The notes under the pieces were generated by a model that saw only the letters and a program-made list of their open reading frames with translations, made no database searches and had not been told where the DNA came from. From positions 248,001-312,000 of the forward strand of contig NZ_QPMM01000002.1 of the NCBI RefSeq assembly GCF_003419895.1: a stretch of DNA of 64,000 bases, written 5' to 3'. The stretch comes from Chitinophaga silvatica (GTDB lineage: Bacteria; Bacteroidota; Bacteroidia; Chitinophagales; Chitinophagaceae). This document shows, piece after piece, positions 8,954 to 18,079 of this stretch (its first letter is position 1; each line of letters opens with the position of its first letter). The translations under genes were made by a program, and so were the position numbers.

Positions 8954-9985
8954 TTATTCTTTTAGAGTAGTGCCACTGGTTGTCACGTTTAATGTGTGCA
9001 TAGCTCCGCATTTTAATGCGTAATTATTTTTTTGATGCCCAACCGGGAAGTTGAAACATACAGGATATTTGAAGTCTTTTACTTTTTCCATTACAATATC
9101 ATAAACACTTCTTCCAAATTCTTCACCGGGGTCATCAGCTTTAATCTTGGTAAATCCACCAATGATGAGGCCTGCCAGGTTATCTAATTTGTGCGCCCTG
9201 TGCAGGGTGCCCATTAGTCGGTCGAGGTTATAAAGATATTCTCCTGTTTCTTCCAGGAAGAGTAATTTACCGGTAGTTACAATTTCTGAATTTGTGCCGC
9301 ACATTCCCTGAATAATAGACAGGTTGCCACCGATAAGTACGCCTTTGGCTTCGCCACGACGATTGTGGATATCTGCAGGGGCTGTATATTTCATTTTTTT
9401 ACCGGTCAGCGCCTGGTAAATAGACATAATTGTATCCTGAACTATCGGTTCTGCTTTTGAAAAATCATCAGGAAAACTATTACACATTTTCGAATGCAGG
9501 GTGCCTATTCCGAAATGCCTGTTGATATGGCAATGCAAGACTGTTATATCACTGAATCCTATCACCCATTTTGGGTGGTGCTGAAAATGAGAAAAGCTTA
9601 TCTGATCAATAATTCTGGCAGATCCATATCCTCCCCGGGCACATAATATGGCTTTGATTCTGTCGTCGTTTAACATGCTTTGAAGGTCGGCGGCCCTTTC
9701 GGCATCGGTACCTCCAAATGTATAATCACGGGCTCCTACTGTTTTGCCTATTCTTACACTAAATCCCCAACTCTCTAAAAGACGTATGGCAGGCATTATA
9801 TCTTCACGCTTGATATAACCTGCAGGGCAGGTAATACCAATTGTGTCTCCAGGTTGCAGATAAGGGGGAAGACGATGTTCCGGCTTATCGGGCAACTCCG
9901 AAAAACCGGAACTGGCAAATGAAGAAAGGGTTGTGACACCAACACTGGTCGTAAGAAGTGTCGACAAAAAATGTTTGCGATTCAT
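8954..9985 (-). CDS. LD-carboxypeptidase (peptidase S66 family)
   Basis: This 343-residue protein carries an N-terminal export signal (MNRKHFLSTLLTTSVG onward). It belongs to the S66 murein LD-carboxypeptidases, which remove D-Ala from tetrapeptides during wall recycling. The nucleophile elbow GFSDIT holds Ser145, the preceding ARGGYGSARI is typical, the glutamate lies in FLEETGE and the histidine in FPVGHQKNN, completing the Ser-Glu-His triad. The signal suggests a periplasmic or lipid-anchored location, whereas E. coli LdcA is cytoplasmic. It lies 23 bp downstream of the NTF2-like gene on the same strand and may share its transcript. Confidence 0.93.
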   Translation of the reverse strand: MNRKHFLSTLLTTSVGVTTLSSFASSGFSELPDKPEHRLPPYLQPGDTIGITCPAGYIKREDIMPAIRLLESWGFSVRIGKTVGARDYTFGGTDAERAADLQSMLNDDRIKAILCARGGYGSARIIDQISFSHFQHHPKWVIGFSDITVLHCHINRHFGIGTLHSKMCNSFPDDFSKAEPIVQDTIMSIYQALTGKKMKYTAPADIHNRRGEAKGVLIGGNLSIIQGMCGTNSEIVTTGKLLFLEETGEYLYNLDRLMGTLHRAHKLDNLAGLIIGGFTKIKADDPGEEFGRSVYDIVMEKVKDFKYPVCFNFPVGHQKNNYALKCGAMHTLNVTTSGTTLKE

Positions 9986-10008
9986 TTGCTTAAAGTAAGC
10001 AATATTCT

Positions 10009-10395
10009 TTAGATAATTACTTCACGGACCGACCAATGTCCTATGTATTTTTCATCTCTTAACTGCACGATATCAATGATTTTAAGGGTGATTTTACTAC
10101 CTATGACGGTTGCATTCATAAAGGGGGCTGAGAGAGTTCCTTCAATAGTTTTGAAGGTAACCACTTTGTCTCCTTCCGTTAGCATGTCGATGATGGTAAG
10201 TTTCCTGTTGGTAATAGCTTTATGCAGGGTGTAAATAAAATCGCGGGTAATAGTTCTGGTGTCTTCGCTGGCAGGAAAATTATAGTTGATAAAATCTTTA
10301 TCTACCACTGTTTCAAATACTTCCAGATCTCCATTCATCAGAAATTCTTCATTAAATTTTCTGACGATTATTTTGTTTTTTTCCTGTGTAGTCAT
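10009..10395 (-). CDS. SnoaL/NTF2-like ester cyclase family protein
   Basis: This 128-residue protein has the alpha+beta cone pattern of NTF2-like proteins: an N-terminal helix EKNKIIVRKFNEEFLMNGD, then VVDKDFINYNFPAS, a helix FIYTLHKAI, and strands LTIIDMLTEGDKVVTFKTIEGT. The sequence ends with WSVREVII. Annotated relatives are polyketide-cyclase-like or ester cyclase proteins of unknown substrate. It is soluble, with no signal. The AraC-type regulator just upstream on the same strand may control it. Specific function cannot be stated. Confidence 0.8.
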   Translation of the reverse strand: MTTQEKNKIIVRKFNEEFLMNGDLEVFETVVDKDFINYNFPASEDTRTITRDFIYTLHKAITNRKLTIIDMLTEGDKVVTFKTIEGTLSAPFMNATVIGSKITLKIIDIVQLRDEKYIGHWSVREVII

Positions 10396-10466
10396 GTTTC
10401 AAATATTTGAAACAAAAGTATTGTGGATATTTTAGATCCGATTATGGTATTAGCTCAGATAGTTAT

Positions 10467-11312
10467 TTAATTAGCTCTATCCTGGTTTGGCGTAATGCCG
10501 AAGTTTTGCTTATAGGACTTGATAAAATGAGGGATATTGTTGTATCCGCATTCGTAAGCTATTTCAGCAACTTGCTTGTTTGTTTGTCTCAAAAGCATTC
10601 GGGCATGCATGAGTCTTTGTTCATTAATCCATTTCCCGGGGGCTTTATTAAACTGGTGAACAAAATCTCTTTTGAAAGAGGCCAGGCTTCTGCCAGACAG
10701 TTTGGCTAATTCGGGTAGTGAAAGTGGTTGGAAAAGGTATTGTTTTACCAGGTAGCTAATATCGGCAGGTTGCTGAAAGGCTATCTGTTGCAGGTAAGCC
10801 AGTATTTGTTGCTGTTGCGGAGTAGCCATTAAAAGCAGAAAAAGCTCATTGAGCTTTAATTGAAGGATAGAAGAAAGGGTATTTATGTTTTGGTTGAAGT
10901 ATTTGATATAATGCAACCTGAAATCTTCCAGCCCATTACTTATGGGTATTGATAAATAAGAATCTGTAGATTGAGAAACTGCTTCAGTATAATTAAATTT
11001 TATGAGGAATTTCCTGATTTGCTCATCAGTAAAATAAATCAACAAACTTTGAAAGACAAGTCCATCATCCACAAAATCAGACATGACATAAAAGCCTCTT
11101 TTCAGGAATAATAAAGAGCCTGAATTAACTTTAATATTATGATTTTCGAAATGGAGCATTTTATGACCTTCAATGACGAATACAAGTGTATTCTCCTGCA
11201 GGAAAATAGTTCGCTTACTTGCTCGGGTTCGCTGTTTTAGAAGGGCATAATGGTGATTATCGACTTTCAATATTTGTTGTCCATCAGCCTCGTTTGGGAA
11301 TCTTAGAAGCAT
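10467..11312 (-). CDS. AraC family transcriptional regulator
   Basis: This 281-residue regulator has an N-terminal cupin-like sensing half (ENTLVFVIEGHKMLHFENH, then SGSLLFLKRGFYVM) and a C-terminal double helix-turn-helix. The latter shows LPELAKLSGRSLASFKRDF, GKWINEQRLMHARMLL and VAEIAYECGYNNIPHFIKSY, the AraC/XylS signature. The ligand is unknown. It precedes the NTF2-like and carboxypeptidase genes on the same strand and diverges from the secreted protein gene at 11373, so either neighbour may be its target. The ATG at 11312 gives a complete sensing domain. Confidence 0.93.
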   Translation of the reverse strand: MLLRFPNEADGQQILKVDNHHYALLKQRTRASKRTIFLQENTLVFVIEGHKMLHFENHNIKVNSGSLLFLKRGFYVMSDFVDDGLVFQSLLIYFTDEQIRKFLIKFNYTEAVSQSTDSYLSIPISNGLEDFRLHYIKYFNQNINTLSSILQLKLNELFLLLMATPQQQQILAYLQQIAFQQPADISYLVKQYLFQPLSLPELAKLSGRSLASFKRDFVHQFNKAPGKWINEQRLMHARMLLRQTNKQVAEIAYECGYNNIPHFIKSYKQNFGITPNQDRAN

Positions 11313-11372
11313 CCTATAAAGTTAGGATATTGATGGCAATATTTTTGACCTTTAACCTCAAAAAATACTTGC

Positions 11373-11960
11373 ATGAAACAGATAATGTTAACCTTGAGTT
11401 TGTGTATATGTATCTTGTTTTCTCAGGCGCAACAGCAGGCCTGGCTTATAGTACCGGGCAAGTCGATAGGTCAGGTAAAAATCGGATGGCCATCGGATAG
11501 TTTATCTGTTGTTTTAGGAGCATCGGATGCAGGAGATGCTGCTATGATGAAAGCATGGAATTTATGGTATGGTCGCAGGGCTGATGGTGAAAGGGATTCC
11601 TCACATATTTTGGCAGTATTTACTGCCATGAGGGATCAGGATACGCAATTTGTTAAGCAAATCAGGGTTACTTCTCCTCAGTTCAGAACTCCACAGGGAT
11701 TAGGTGCAGGAAGTACGATAAGGGCTATACGCAAGGCATATCCCGGATTAAAGCTGACGAAGGCTTATGAATCTGCCGATCATAAGAAACGAATTGATGT
11801 ATATGAAGATAAAAAAATGGGAATAGCCTTTGAAACTGCCAACCCGAAAAATAAAATACCACTTTGTTCCATGGTTGTGGTATTTGATCCGGGAGATTCA
11901 GCTGAAGGCTATTTGGATTATCATGTCGGCTTCGATGAAATGGTGCCGGCAAAGCTATAA
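11373..11960 (+). CDS. Secreted protein of unknown function
   Basis: This 195-residue protein starts with a clear signal peptide (MKQIMLTLSLCICILFSQAQ, cleavage expected after the AQ). The mature part contains VPGKSIGQVKIGWPSDSLSVVLG, whose IGQVKIGWPSD resembles the 'GKSIGxIxLG' opening of other Bacteroidota secreted proteins of unknown role. A repeat of the same theme follows at GLGAGSTIRAIRKAYPGLK. The protein therefore may hold two small related domains. It diverges from the AraC-type gene and converges on the barrel-like gene cluster. I do not recognise a named family. Confidence 0.78.
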   Translation: MKQIMLTLSLCICILFSQAQQQAWLIVPGKSIGQVKIGWPSDSLSVVLGASDAGDAAMMKAWNLWYGRRADGERDSSHILAVFTAMRDQDTQFVKQIRVTSPQFRTPQGLGAGSTIRAIRKAYPGLKLTKAYESADHKKRIDVYEDKKMGIAFETANPKNKIPLCSMVVVFDPGDSAEGYLDYHVGFDEMVPAKL

Positions 11961-11968
11961 AATGAGGT

Positions 11969-12613
11969 TTATAGCCTATGCCGCTTTTTCATTTTCGGAT
12001 GTATAGGAGTATTGATATTATACAATATTGAACAGGAGAAAATACCATTGATATCTGAAGATTTTTCGCTATAACTATAAGTTTTAAAGGTATAATTGGC
12101 ATTAAAAGTCCATGAAGTATTTCCGATTGGAAAGTTGAATTTGCCATCTATGCAAATCCCTTCGGGGTCTACCTCCTGGCTCCAATCATCAATAGAACGG
12201 GAACCTCCGTAGGCACTATATCCAAAGCCAATTGCACCTCCCAATTTTTTATATGCCCGCCTGGTGGCTGCATTGCCGAAATTATAGGAAAATAATCCTT
12301 TAAAACTGGCCGATAAACCTACTGGCAGAAATCGAATTTCATATATATCAAATGAGTCTTTTGCATTGGAATTGTATTCATTACGGCCATATCCAATACC
12401 TAGTCTGCAATTTAGTGAAATGGAAGAGGTGGAAGAGAATGCATAGTTCAGCCTGGCTTCATATTCTCCAAAGTTAAAGCCATTGTATTGGTGGGCGGTA
12501 AAGTAACCTATCCCAACCGCCTGCTGAAAAGATACTTTGTTCTGGGCGTTTACAGTGGTTGAAATAAGTGCTAAAATGAGTACCAGGCCATAGTAATATT
12601 TACGTATATTCAT
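11969..12613 (-). CDS. Secreted barrel-like protein, tandem paralogue 3
   Basis: This 214-residue product has a signal peptide (MNIRKYYYGLVLILALI, ending VNAQ). The mature part has alternating short beta strands rich in Gly, Tyr and Phe, as in small outer-membrane barrels: FNFGEYEARLNYAFSSTSSIS, SYNFGNAATRRAYKKLGGAIGFGYSAYGG and GKFNFPIGNTSWTFNANYTF. It is clearly paralogous to the genes at 12678 and 13415. It ends in a short basic tail (HPKMKKRHRL). The ATG at 12613 is preferred to one at 12664 because it begins the signal peptide. An outer-membrane location is inference; the function is unknown. Confidence 0.8.
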   Translation of the reverse strand: MNIRKYYYGLVLILALISTTVNAQNKVSFQQAVGIGYFTAHQYNGFNFGEYEARLNYAFSSTSSISLNCRLGIGYGRNEYNSNAKDSFDIYEIRFLPVGLSASFKGLFSYNFGNAATRRAYKKLGGAIGFGYSAYGGSRSIDDWSQEVDPEGICIDGKFNFPIGNTSWTFNANYTFKTYSYSEKSSDINGIFSCSILYNINTPIHPKMKKRHRL

Positions 12614-12677
12614 AAAGGTTGTTGTATTTGTTTCGTTTAATTTTTTGGATGTCGACTTTTTCATTTATCGAAGCTTA

Positions 12678-13358
12678 TCATATAAATTTATTGTACTTCT
12701 CTTTTTTGAGCTGATGCCTGCTTTTTCTTTTGGGTTCATGAATTGGAACATGAATATTATAAAGCAGCGCAAAGGAAAACATTCCTTTGATGTCGGGATT
12801 TTTGTTGAATAAATTGTAAGTGTAATTGGCATCTAAAGTCCATGAAGTATTGAATACAGGGAAGTTAAATTTGGCATCCACGCAAATTCCGGAAACGATG
12901 ATTTCCGAGCCTTTCCAGTAAGTTGTAGAATCAACAAACCTCCATCCATTTTTGTAGTTGTAACCAACACCAAGAGCTCCGCCAAATTTTTTATATGAGT
13001 AGCTATTTGCAGCATTCCCAAAATTATAGCTTACCAGGCCGCTGAAGCCAAAAGACAGATTACCCAAAGGTTTACCACGATGAAGGATGGAATCTATAGG
13101 TCGTTTATCCTGTCTGTAATCATTTTCTCCCACTCCTGAAATTAATCTGCCACTTAATGATATTGAAGAAGCCGGAGTAAGCGCATAGTTAAGTCGTGCT
13201 TCGTAATTGAAGAAATTAAAGCCTGTAAACTGATGTGAAAAAAATCCACCCAGTCCGCCAGCTTGCACGAGATTTACTTTTCTTTGAGCCCTGGTTGCAA
13301 GTGGAATAACCGCTAATGAGGCTATTAATAACCGAGTACAGAAGTGACGGAAGTTCAT
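12678..13358 (-). CDS. Secreted barrel-like protein, tandem paralogue 2
   Basis: This 226-residue paralogue has a signal peptide (MNFRHFCTRLLIASLAV, cut near TRAQ) and the same framework as its neighbours: QAGGLGGFFSHQFTGFNFFNYEARLNYALTPASS in pieces, then VSYNFGNAANSYSYKKFGGALGVGY and DAKFNFPVFNTSWTLDANYTY. The tail is longer and basic (KRKSRHQLKKEKYNKFI). The glycine- and aromatic-rich strand pattern suggests an eight-strand-type outer-membrane protein, but no family name is recognised. It lies 56 bp downstream of paralogue 1 and 64 bp upstream of paralogue 3, consistent with one transcript. Confidence 0.8.
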   Translation of the reverse strand: MNFRHFCTRLLIASLAVIPLATRAQRKVNLVQAGGLGGFFSHQFTGFNFFNYEARLNYALTPASSISLSGRLISGVGENDYRQDKRPIDSILHRGKPLGNLSFGFSGLVSYNFGNAANSYSYKKFGGALGVGYNYKNGWRFVDSTTYWKGSEIIVSGICVDAKFNFPVFNTSWTLDANYTYNLFNKNPDIKGMFSFALLYNIHVPIHEPKRKSRHQLKKEKYNKFI

Positions 13359-13414
13359 AAATTGTTGTAGGTAAATGCTCTATTTGTCGGCTAACCGATG
13401 AGATGAGAGAATCT

Positions 13415-14116
13415 TCACAAGGATCTGAGCTTCTGCTCCTTGTTTTCCTGTCTGATTTGTTTTTGCCTGATAGCACGTTGATGCCTGCTTATACCTGTTG
13501 TTTCATGAATGTGAATACCTATATTATAAAGCAATGCAATTGAAAATATTCCTTTGATATCAGGATTATATCGTTGCAAATCATAAGTATAATTGGCATT
13601 AAAAGTCCAGGAAGTATTGCGAAGAGGAAAATTGAATTTCGTATCTAGGCTAATACCGGACAGTCTTACTTTTGAACCGTTCCAGATAGTTGTAGAATCA
13701 ACAAATCGTCTGCCTCGTTTGTGGTTAAATCCAATGCCTACAGCGCCACCAAATTTCTTATAGGCAGTTCTTGTTGCAGCATTTCCAAAGTTATAACTTA
13801 CAAATGTACCAATACCGGAACCCCATCCAACACCAAGGGCATCATATTCATGAAGTACCGAGTCTAAAGCTTTTTTTTCTTTTCTATAGTCATTCTCTCC
13901 ATACCCTACAGTCACTCTGCCACTTAGTGATATGGAAGAAGCGGGAGTAAGTTCATAATTTAGCCGGGCTTCATAATTGACCAGGTTAAATCCGGCGAAT
14001 TGATGAGCAAAAAATCCTCCTATACCACCGGCTTGTTGAATGCTAATTTTTTGGGCACTGGCAGCCAACGAAAAGGTTGATAATAGTAAGCCAATACATA
14101 AATATCGGTTGTACAT
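13415..14116 (-). CDS. Secreted barrel-like protein, tandem paralogue 1
   Basis: This 233-residue protein begins with a signal peptide (MYNRYLCIGLLLSTFSLAASAQ). It shares with the two downstream copies the blocks QAGGIGGFFAHQFAGFN, NYEARLNYELTPASSISLSG, SYNFGNAATRTAYKKFGGAVG and FNFPLRNTSWTFNANYTY. Its C-terminal tail is the longest and most charged of the set (from SRHQRAIRQKQIRQENKEQ to the end), unlike the short tail of paralogue 3. Repeated tandem duplication is evident. Role unknown; a surface-exposed or porin-like function is only a guess. Confidence 0.8.
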   Translation of the reverse strand: MYNRYLCIGLLLSTFSLAASAQKISIQQAGGIGGFFAHQFAGFNLVNYEARLNYELTPASSISLSGRVTVGYGENDYRKEKKALDSVLHEYDALGVGWGSGIGTFVSYNFGNAATRTAYKKFGGAVGIGFNHKRGRRFVDSTTIWNGSKVRLSGISLDTKFNFPLRNTSWTFNANYTYDLQRYNPDIKGIFSIALLYNIGIHIHETTGISRHQRAIRQKQIRQENKEQKLRSL

Positions 14117-14268
14117 AATTTGTTTTTGAGGTTTGGTATAGTTTCAAGTTACGTTTGCAAACAGGAACTTTTCAATTTATAGGGAATCATCACTAAATCT
14201 TCCTAAAATCTGATCAAAGTGCTACCCATATAGTACGTATATCCAATATTAAATGTTACAATTTATTC

Positions 14269-14856
14269 TTAATTAATACCATAATCCAGGCAGATAGTTC
14301 CGATGCCTTTAATATCGGCATTGTATTGATTGTTGTTGTTTAACCAGTTGAACCTGAGCCCTAAAGTTTTCTTGCCAACCGGCCAGCATACTCCGGCACT
14401 TAAAGATAAACCGGATACGTGAATTTGTGCGGGGGTAGCTTCTTCATCTTCCGATACTTCCACAATACCATGGGCAGAATTGTGAAAGCCCCAGCCTATA
14501 CCTGCTGAATAACCAATTTTCTTATGTACATCATGTGTAGCATTATGGCCAAAATGCCAGGATAATAATACGGGAACATTCAACATAAAAATACTGGTAG
14601 AGTTGCCACCTGTATTGCTATTATAATTATCGCCAATACTCATTCCGGCAGCAATATTACTTTCAAGGGAAAGGGTAGAGCGATCGCTTAAATGCAGGAA
14701 GTTAAAACGCGGTGAATATACTGCAGCAGCCCCCAGGAACTGTTTGGCAGTATAAATACCAGCTCCTATAGCATGTGAAAAATGGTTGGATTGCGCGCTA
14801 ATTGTAAATGGTATTAATAAGGCATTACACAATACAATTGTGTATTTCTTAAGCAT
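14269..14856 (-). CDS. Secreted barrel-like protein, divergent member
   Basis: This 195-residue protein has a signal peptide (MLKKYTIVLCNALLIPFTISAQ). It resembles the three downstream paralogues in outline (AIGAGIYTAKQF against the AGGIGGFFAHQF block; SWHFGHNATHDVHKKIGYSAGIGWG against the NFGNAATRxxYKKFGGAxGxGF block; YNADIKGIGTICLDYGIN at the end). It lacks their basic tail. It is therefore probably the oldest split in the cluster. It lies 34 bp after the Lrp/AsnC-type gene on the same strand, so that regulator may share its transcript. Function unknown. Confidence 0.75.
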   Translation of the reverse strand: MLKKYTIVLCNALLIPFTISAQSNHFSHAIGAGIYTAKQFLGAAAVYSPRFNFLHLSDRSTLSLESNIAAGMSIGDNYNSNTGGNSTSIFMLNVPVLLSWHFGHNATHDVHKKIGYSAGIGWGFHNSAHGIVEVSEDEEATPAQIHVSGLSLSAGVCWPVGKKTLGLRFNWLNNNNQYNADIKGIGTICLDYGIN

Positions 14857-14890
14857 AGGTCAAATAGGTTTATTAATATTCAGTTTGTTA

Positions 14891-15385
14891 TTAAAATACG
14901 ACCTGGTGAGTTGTTTTGATTACTGATATTACAAATATACTTTGTGTATGGCTTAGGTTGTCTAATTCTCCCAATTTATTTACATAAAATTCACGATACT
15001 CGTCCATATCTTTTACCTGAACTTTTATCATGAAATCAAATTCGCCTGAAATATTCAGGCATTCGGTAACTTCTGTAAAGCCAAGTATTTCCTGTATGAA
15101 TTTCTTACCATACTTCTTACTATGTTCTTTCAAAGTAATATAGCATAAAACGGTAAGGCCTTTATTAATCTTCTTGGGATCCACAATTGCAGCATACTGT
15201 TTAATTACTTCAGCCTGTTCCATTTTTTTGATTCGCTCATATACAGGAGTAGTACTTAGATTAAGTTTTGAGGCAATATCACGAATTGTCATTTTGCCAT
15301 CTATCTGCAATAACTTTAAAATAGCCATATCCTTTTCATCTAACTGAAGAATGGGTAACTGGTTGGTAGATTGTTTGGTGGACAT
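14891..15385 (-). CDS. Lrp/AsnC family transcriptional regulator
   Basis: This 164-residue regulator has the N-terminal winged helix-turn-helix of Lrp/AsnC proteins (LDEKDMAILKLLQIDGKMTI, then DIASKLNLSTTPVYERIKKME) and the C-terminal ligand-binding RAM domain (VTECLNISGEFDFMIKVQVKDM). Family members bind amino acids and control amino-acid or envelope genes. Length is normal. It sits directly before the four barrel-like genes on the same strand, which suggests, without proof, that it regulates them. The effector cannot be read from sequence. Confidence 0.93.
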   Translation of the reverse strand: MSTKQSTNQLPILQLDEKDMAILKLLQIDGKMTIRDIASKLNLSTTPVYERIKKMEQAEVIKQYAAIVDPKKINKGLTVLCYITLKEHSKKYGKKFIQEILGFTEVTECLNISGEFDFMIKVQVKDMDEYREFYVNKLGELDNLSHTQSIFVISVIKTTHQVVF

Positions 15386-15442
15386 TATATTTTTTAGAAC
15401 AAATGTCTGTTTTTTATTTTAATGCCAGATGTTTTTACTTTT

Positions 15443-17035
15443 TTAAGAAGTATATCGATGAAGTAATTCTTTTAAGTCATTAAGTGTATTGATTTCATCA
15501 AGTGGTTTATCATGCCGCCACCGTTTAATACGTGGGAATCTTAATGCCACACCAGATTTATGTCGATTGGATGCTGCTATTCCTTCAAAAGCAATTTCAA
15601 AAACCAGGGAAGGAGTCACAGTTCTTACAGGTCCGAATTTCTCAAGGGAATGTTGTCTGACCCATCTGTCTACCTCTGTAATTTCCTTATCTGTAAGTCC
15701 GGAATATGCTTTGGTGAATGGTACCAGTTTATCACCATCTTTCACAGCAAAAGTATAATCAGTATAAAGATTAGATCTGCGTCCATGGCCTTTTTGGGCA
15801 TAGATCATTACGGCATCAATAACGAATGGATCTATTTTCCATTTCCACCAGTCACCTCGTTTACGACCCACCTGGTAGGAAGAACTGAGCTTTTTCAACA
15901 TCAACCCCTCACTTCCAAACTGCCGGGCAGTTAAACGCTGCAAAATCAACTCTTGCCATGTTGCAAACTCCAGTATCGGTGAGAGCTTCAAAACTGGGAG
16001 ATCAACTAACTGTACTATTTTTTCAAGCAGTGCTCTTCTTTCAGCAAGTGGCTGGTCGCGGATATCAGTTTCTTCATACTCTAAAAGATCATAGCTATAG
16101 AAAATGACAGGAGCTTCCTGCAATTGTTTTTTGGTAATATTTTTCCTTCCAATCCTGGTTTGAAGAGTTTGAAAAGGCAGAGGGCTACCATTGTTGTAGG
16201 TGAGTATTTCACCATCCAGGACCGTACCATTGGGTAGTGCATTGAGCAATGGTTGGAACTCCGGAAATTTTTCGGTGATTAATTCTTCACCTCGCGACCA
16301 CACAAAGAGTTTATCTTCTCTTTTAACAATCTGTCCTCTGATTCCATCCCACTTCCATTCTGCCTGCCAATCTTTTACACTCCCCAGTAAATGAGGATCT
16401 TCTTCCAGGGCATAAGCCAGATAAAATGGATAAGGCCGCGATGCATCAGCTCCTGAAGTATGCAGATGTAATAAATCTTCTATGGTAACCCGATAGGGGC
16501 TCCAATTACCACTAAGCATATGCGATAAAGTGGGGGCTGGAATTTTATAGGTTTCAGCCAGCGCATTAACCATTGTTTTTTGAGAAACACCTATTCTGAA
16601 TCCACCGGTGATCAGTTTATTAAAAATGAATCTTTCATTATGGTCTAGCGACTCCCACGACTGTACTATAAAATCATGTTTAATAGATTCGTCTGCCTTA
16701 TCCAATCTCATCAGTTGTTCCATCCAGTAATGGAGAGGAGCAGATACCAGTTTGGTAGCAGGAGGCAATAGTAGGGCAATAGTTTCTGCCAGATCACCGA
16801 CGGTATGATAACATTCATCAAAGAGCCAGGGAGGAAGATGACTTACTTCAATGCACCAGTTTTTTAATTGAGTGCTATTAACAGTTCTTTTGGGGCGGCG
16901 GCCCGAAAATAAAGCAAGGACCCATGTTTTATCTTTATCCGGGGCAGTTGCAAAATACTGGCTCAGGGCAGCTAACTTTTCATTAGTTTTTGTGCTGCCG
17001 CTTAAAAGCTTTACCAGGTGAGAAAACTGCTGCAC
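15443..17035 (-). CDS. Ligase-associated ATP-dependent DNA ligase
   Basis: This 530-residue enzyme seals nicks using ATP. Nucleotidyl-transferase motifs are clear: motif I WKWDGIRG with adenylated Lys228, motif III LDGEIL, motif IV GSEGLMLKK and motif V WKWKID. The N-terminal third is the helical DNA-binding domain and the C-terminus the OB fold. This is the ligase of the four-gene damage-response set whose other members here are the exonuclease 12 bp upstream on the same strand and the helicase/PdeM pair at 4.4-7.6 kb. It is distinct from the NAD-dependent replicative ligase expected elsewhere in the genome. Confidence 0.95.
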   Translation of the reverse strand: MQQFSHLVKLLSGSTKTNEKLAALSQYFATAPDKDKTWVLALFSGRRPKRTVNSTQLKNWCIEVSHLPPWLFDECYHTVGDLAETIALLLPPATKLVSAPLHYWMEQLMRLDKADESIKHDFIVQSWESLDHNERFIFNKLITGGFRIGVSQKTMVNALAETYKIPAPTLSHMLSGNWSPYRVTIEDLLHLHTSGADASRPYPFYLAYALEEDPHLLGSVKDWQAEWKWDGIRGQIVKREDKLFVWSRGEELITEKFPEFQPLLNALPNGTVLDGEILTYNNGSPLPFQTLQTRIGRKNITKKQLQEAPVIFYSYDLLEYEETDIRDQPLAERRALLEKIVQLVDLPVLKLSPILEFATWQELILQRLTARQFGSEGLMLKKLSSSYQVGRKRGDWWKWKIDPFVIDAVMIYAQKGHGRRSNLYTDYTFAVKDGDKLVPFTKAYSGLTDKEITEVDRWVRQHSLEKFGPVRTVTPSLVFEIAFEGIAASNRHKSGVALRFPRIKRWRHDKPLDEINTLNDLKELLHRYTS

Positions 17036-17047
17036 TTGTTTTGGGGT

Positions 17048-18055
17048 TTAAGGTTCAGGGTTAGAAATTATTTCTTCATCGCCATAATCTGTACTAACAG
17101 CAGAGGCAAGTATTCCATTTTCTGTTAAGTATCTGGCAAACACACTGCTAAAACCATGGGTTACAAATACCTGCGCTGCGCTGGTTTCCTTCACCGCCTT
17201 TAATAATCCGTTCCAATCGGCATGATCAGACAAAACAAAGCCTGCATCAGCATTTCTGCGACGCATGTTTCCTCTGACTTGCATCCATCCGCTACATATG
17301 CCTAGAGAATAGGGTTGCATGCGCCTCAGCCATACATGATCTTCTGCAGATGGGGGAGCAATTATTACAGCATTTTTAAAGTCTTCTTTGGGAGTTTCCG
17401 GTGTAATCCTTTCTACCGGAGGCAGTAACCAGCCTTGAGATAATAAGGTTTCATGAGGTATTGCTATTGCTCCATGAACTAAAAATCTATCTACCTTATC
17501 TTTTAATTGAAATAATAATCTTTGGGCCTTTCCTAAGCTATAAGCGAGCAATACACTGGCTTTACCATCGAGTTTATTATTACTGATCCATTGAAAAATA
17601 TCACTGAATATTTGTTCCTGGGGTTGCCATCTGTAGATGGGTAAACCAAAGGTAGATTCTGTAATAAATGAATGGCATTTAACAGGTTCAAAGGGAACCG
17701 ACAGGCCATCATTTTCTAACTTATAATCTCCGCTTGCTACCCATACTTCTCCGCCATAATCTACTTTAATTTGGGCCGATCCAATCATATGTCCGGCGGG
17801 TATAAGCGAGAGTGTGACACCGTTTATGATAACTGTTTCATGATATGCTACTCCCTGAACCTTGATATCACTGCCTAAACGCAATTTGAGTAAGGGAACA
17901 GTAGCGTGTTCGCATAAATAATACTGGTTTCCATATCTGGCATGATCGGCATGTGCATGAGTAATAACAGCTCTTTTAACGGGCTGCCAGGGGTCTATAT
18001 AAAAATCACCGGCGGAGCAATAAATGCCTTTATCAGTGAATTCCAGGAGTTTCAT
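17048..18055 (-). CDS. Ligase-associated DNA damage response exonuclease (MBL fold)
   Basis: This 335-residue metallo-beta-lactamase/beta-CASP protein is related to Snm1/Artemis and CPSF-type nucleases. The metal motif HAHADH lies at residues 33-38, then IPAGHMIGSAQI, the SGDYK motif and a C-terminal VLSDHADWNGLL. These match the exonuclease of the ligase-associated repair set. It is expected to trim DNA ends before ligation. It starts the two-gene unit with the ligase. Upstream is palindromic repeat R2. Family call is firm; substrate details are not known from sequence. Confidence 0.94.
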   Translation of the reverse strand: MKLLEFTDKGIYCSAGDFYIDPWQPVKRAVITHAHADHARYGNQYYLCEHATVPLLKLRLGSDIKVQGVAYHETVIINGVTLSLIPAGHMIGSAQIKVDYGGEVWVASGDYKLENDGLSVPFEPVKCHSFITESTFGLPIYRWQPQEQIFSDIFQWISNNKLDGKASVLLAYSLGKAQRLLFQLKDKVDRFLVHGAIAIPHETLLSQGWLLPPVERITPETPKEDFKNAVIIAPPSAEDHVWLRRMQPYSLGICSGWMQVRGNMRRRNADAGFVLSDHADWNGLLKAVKETSAAQVFVTHGFSSVFARYLTENGILASAVSTDYGDEEIISNPEP

Positions 18056-18079
18056 ATCAATGGGGTCGGTATAAAATAA

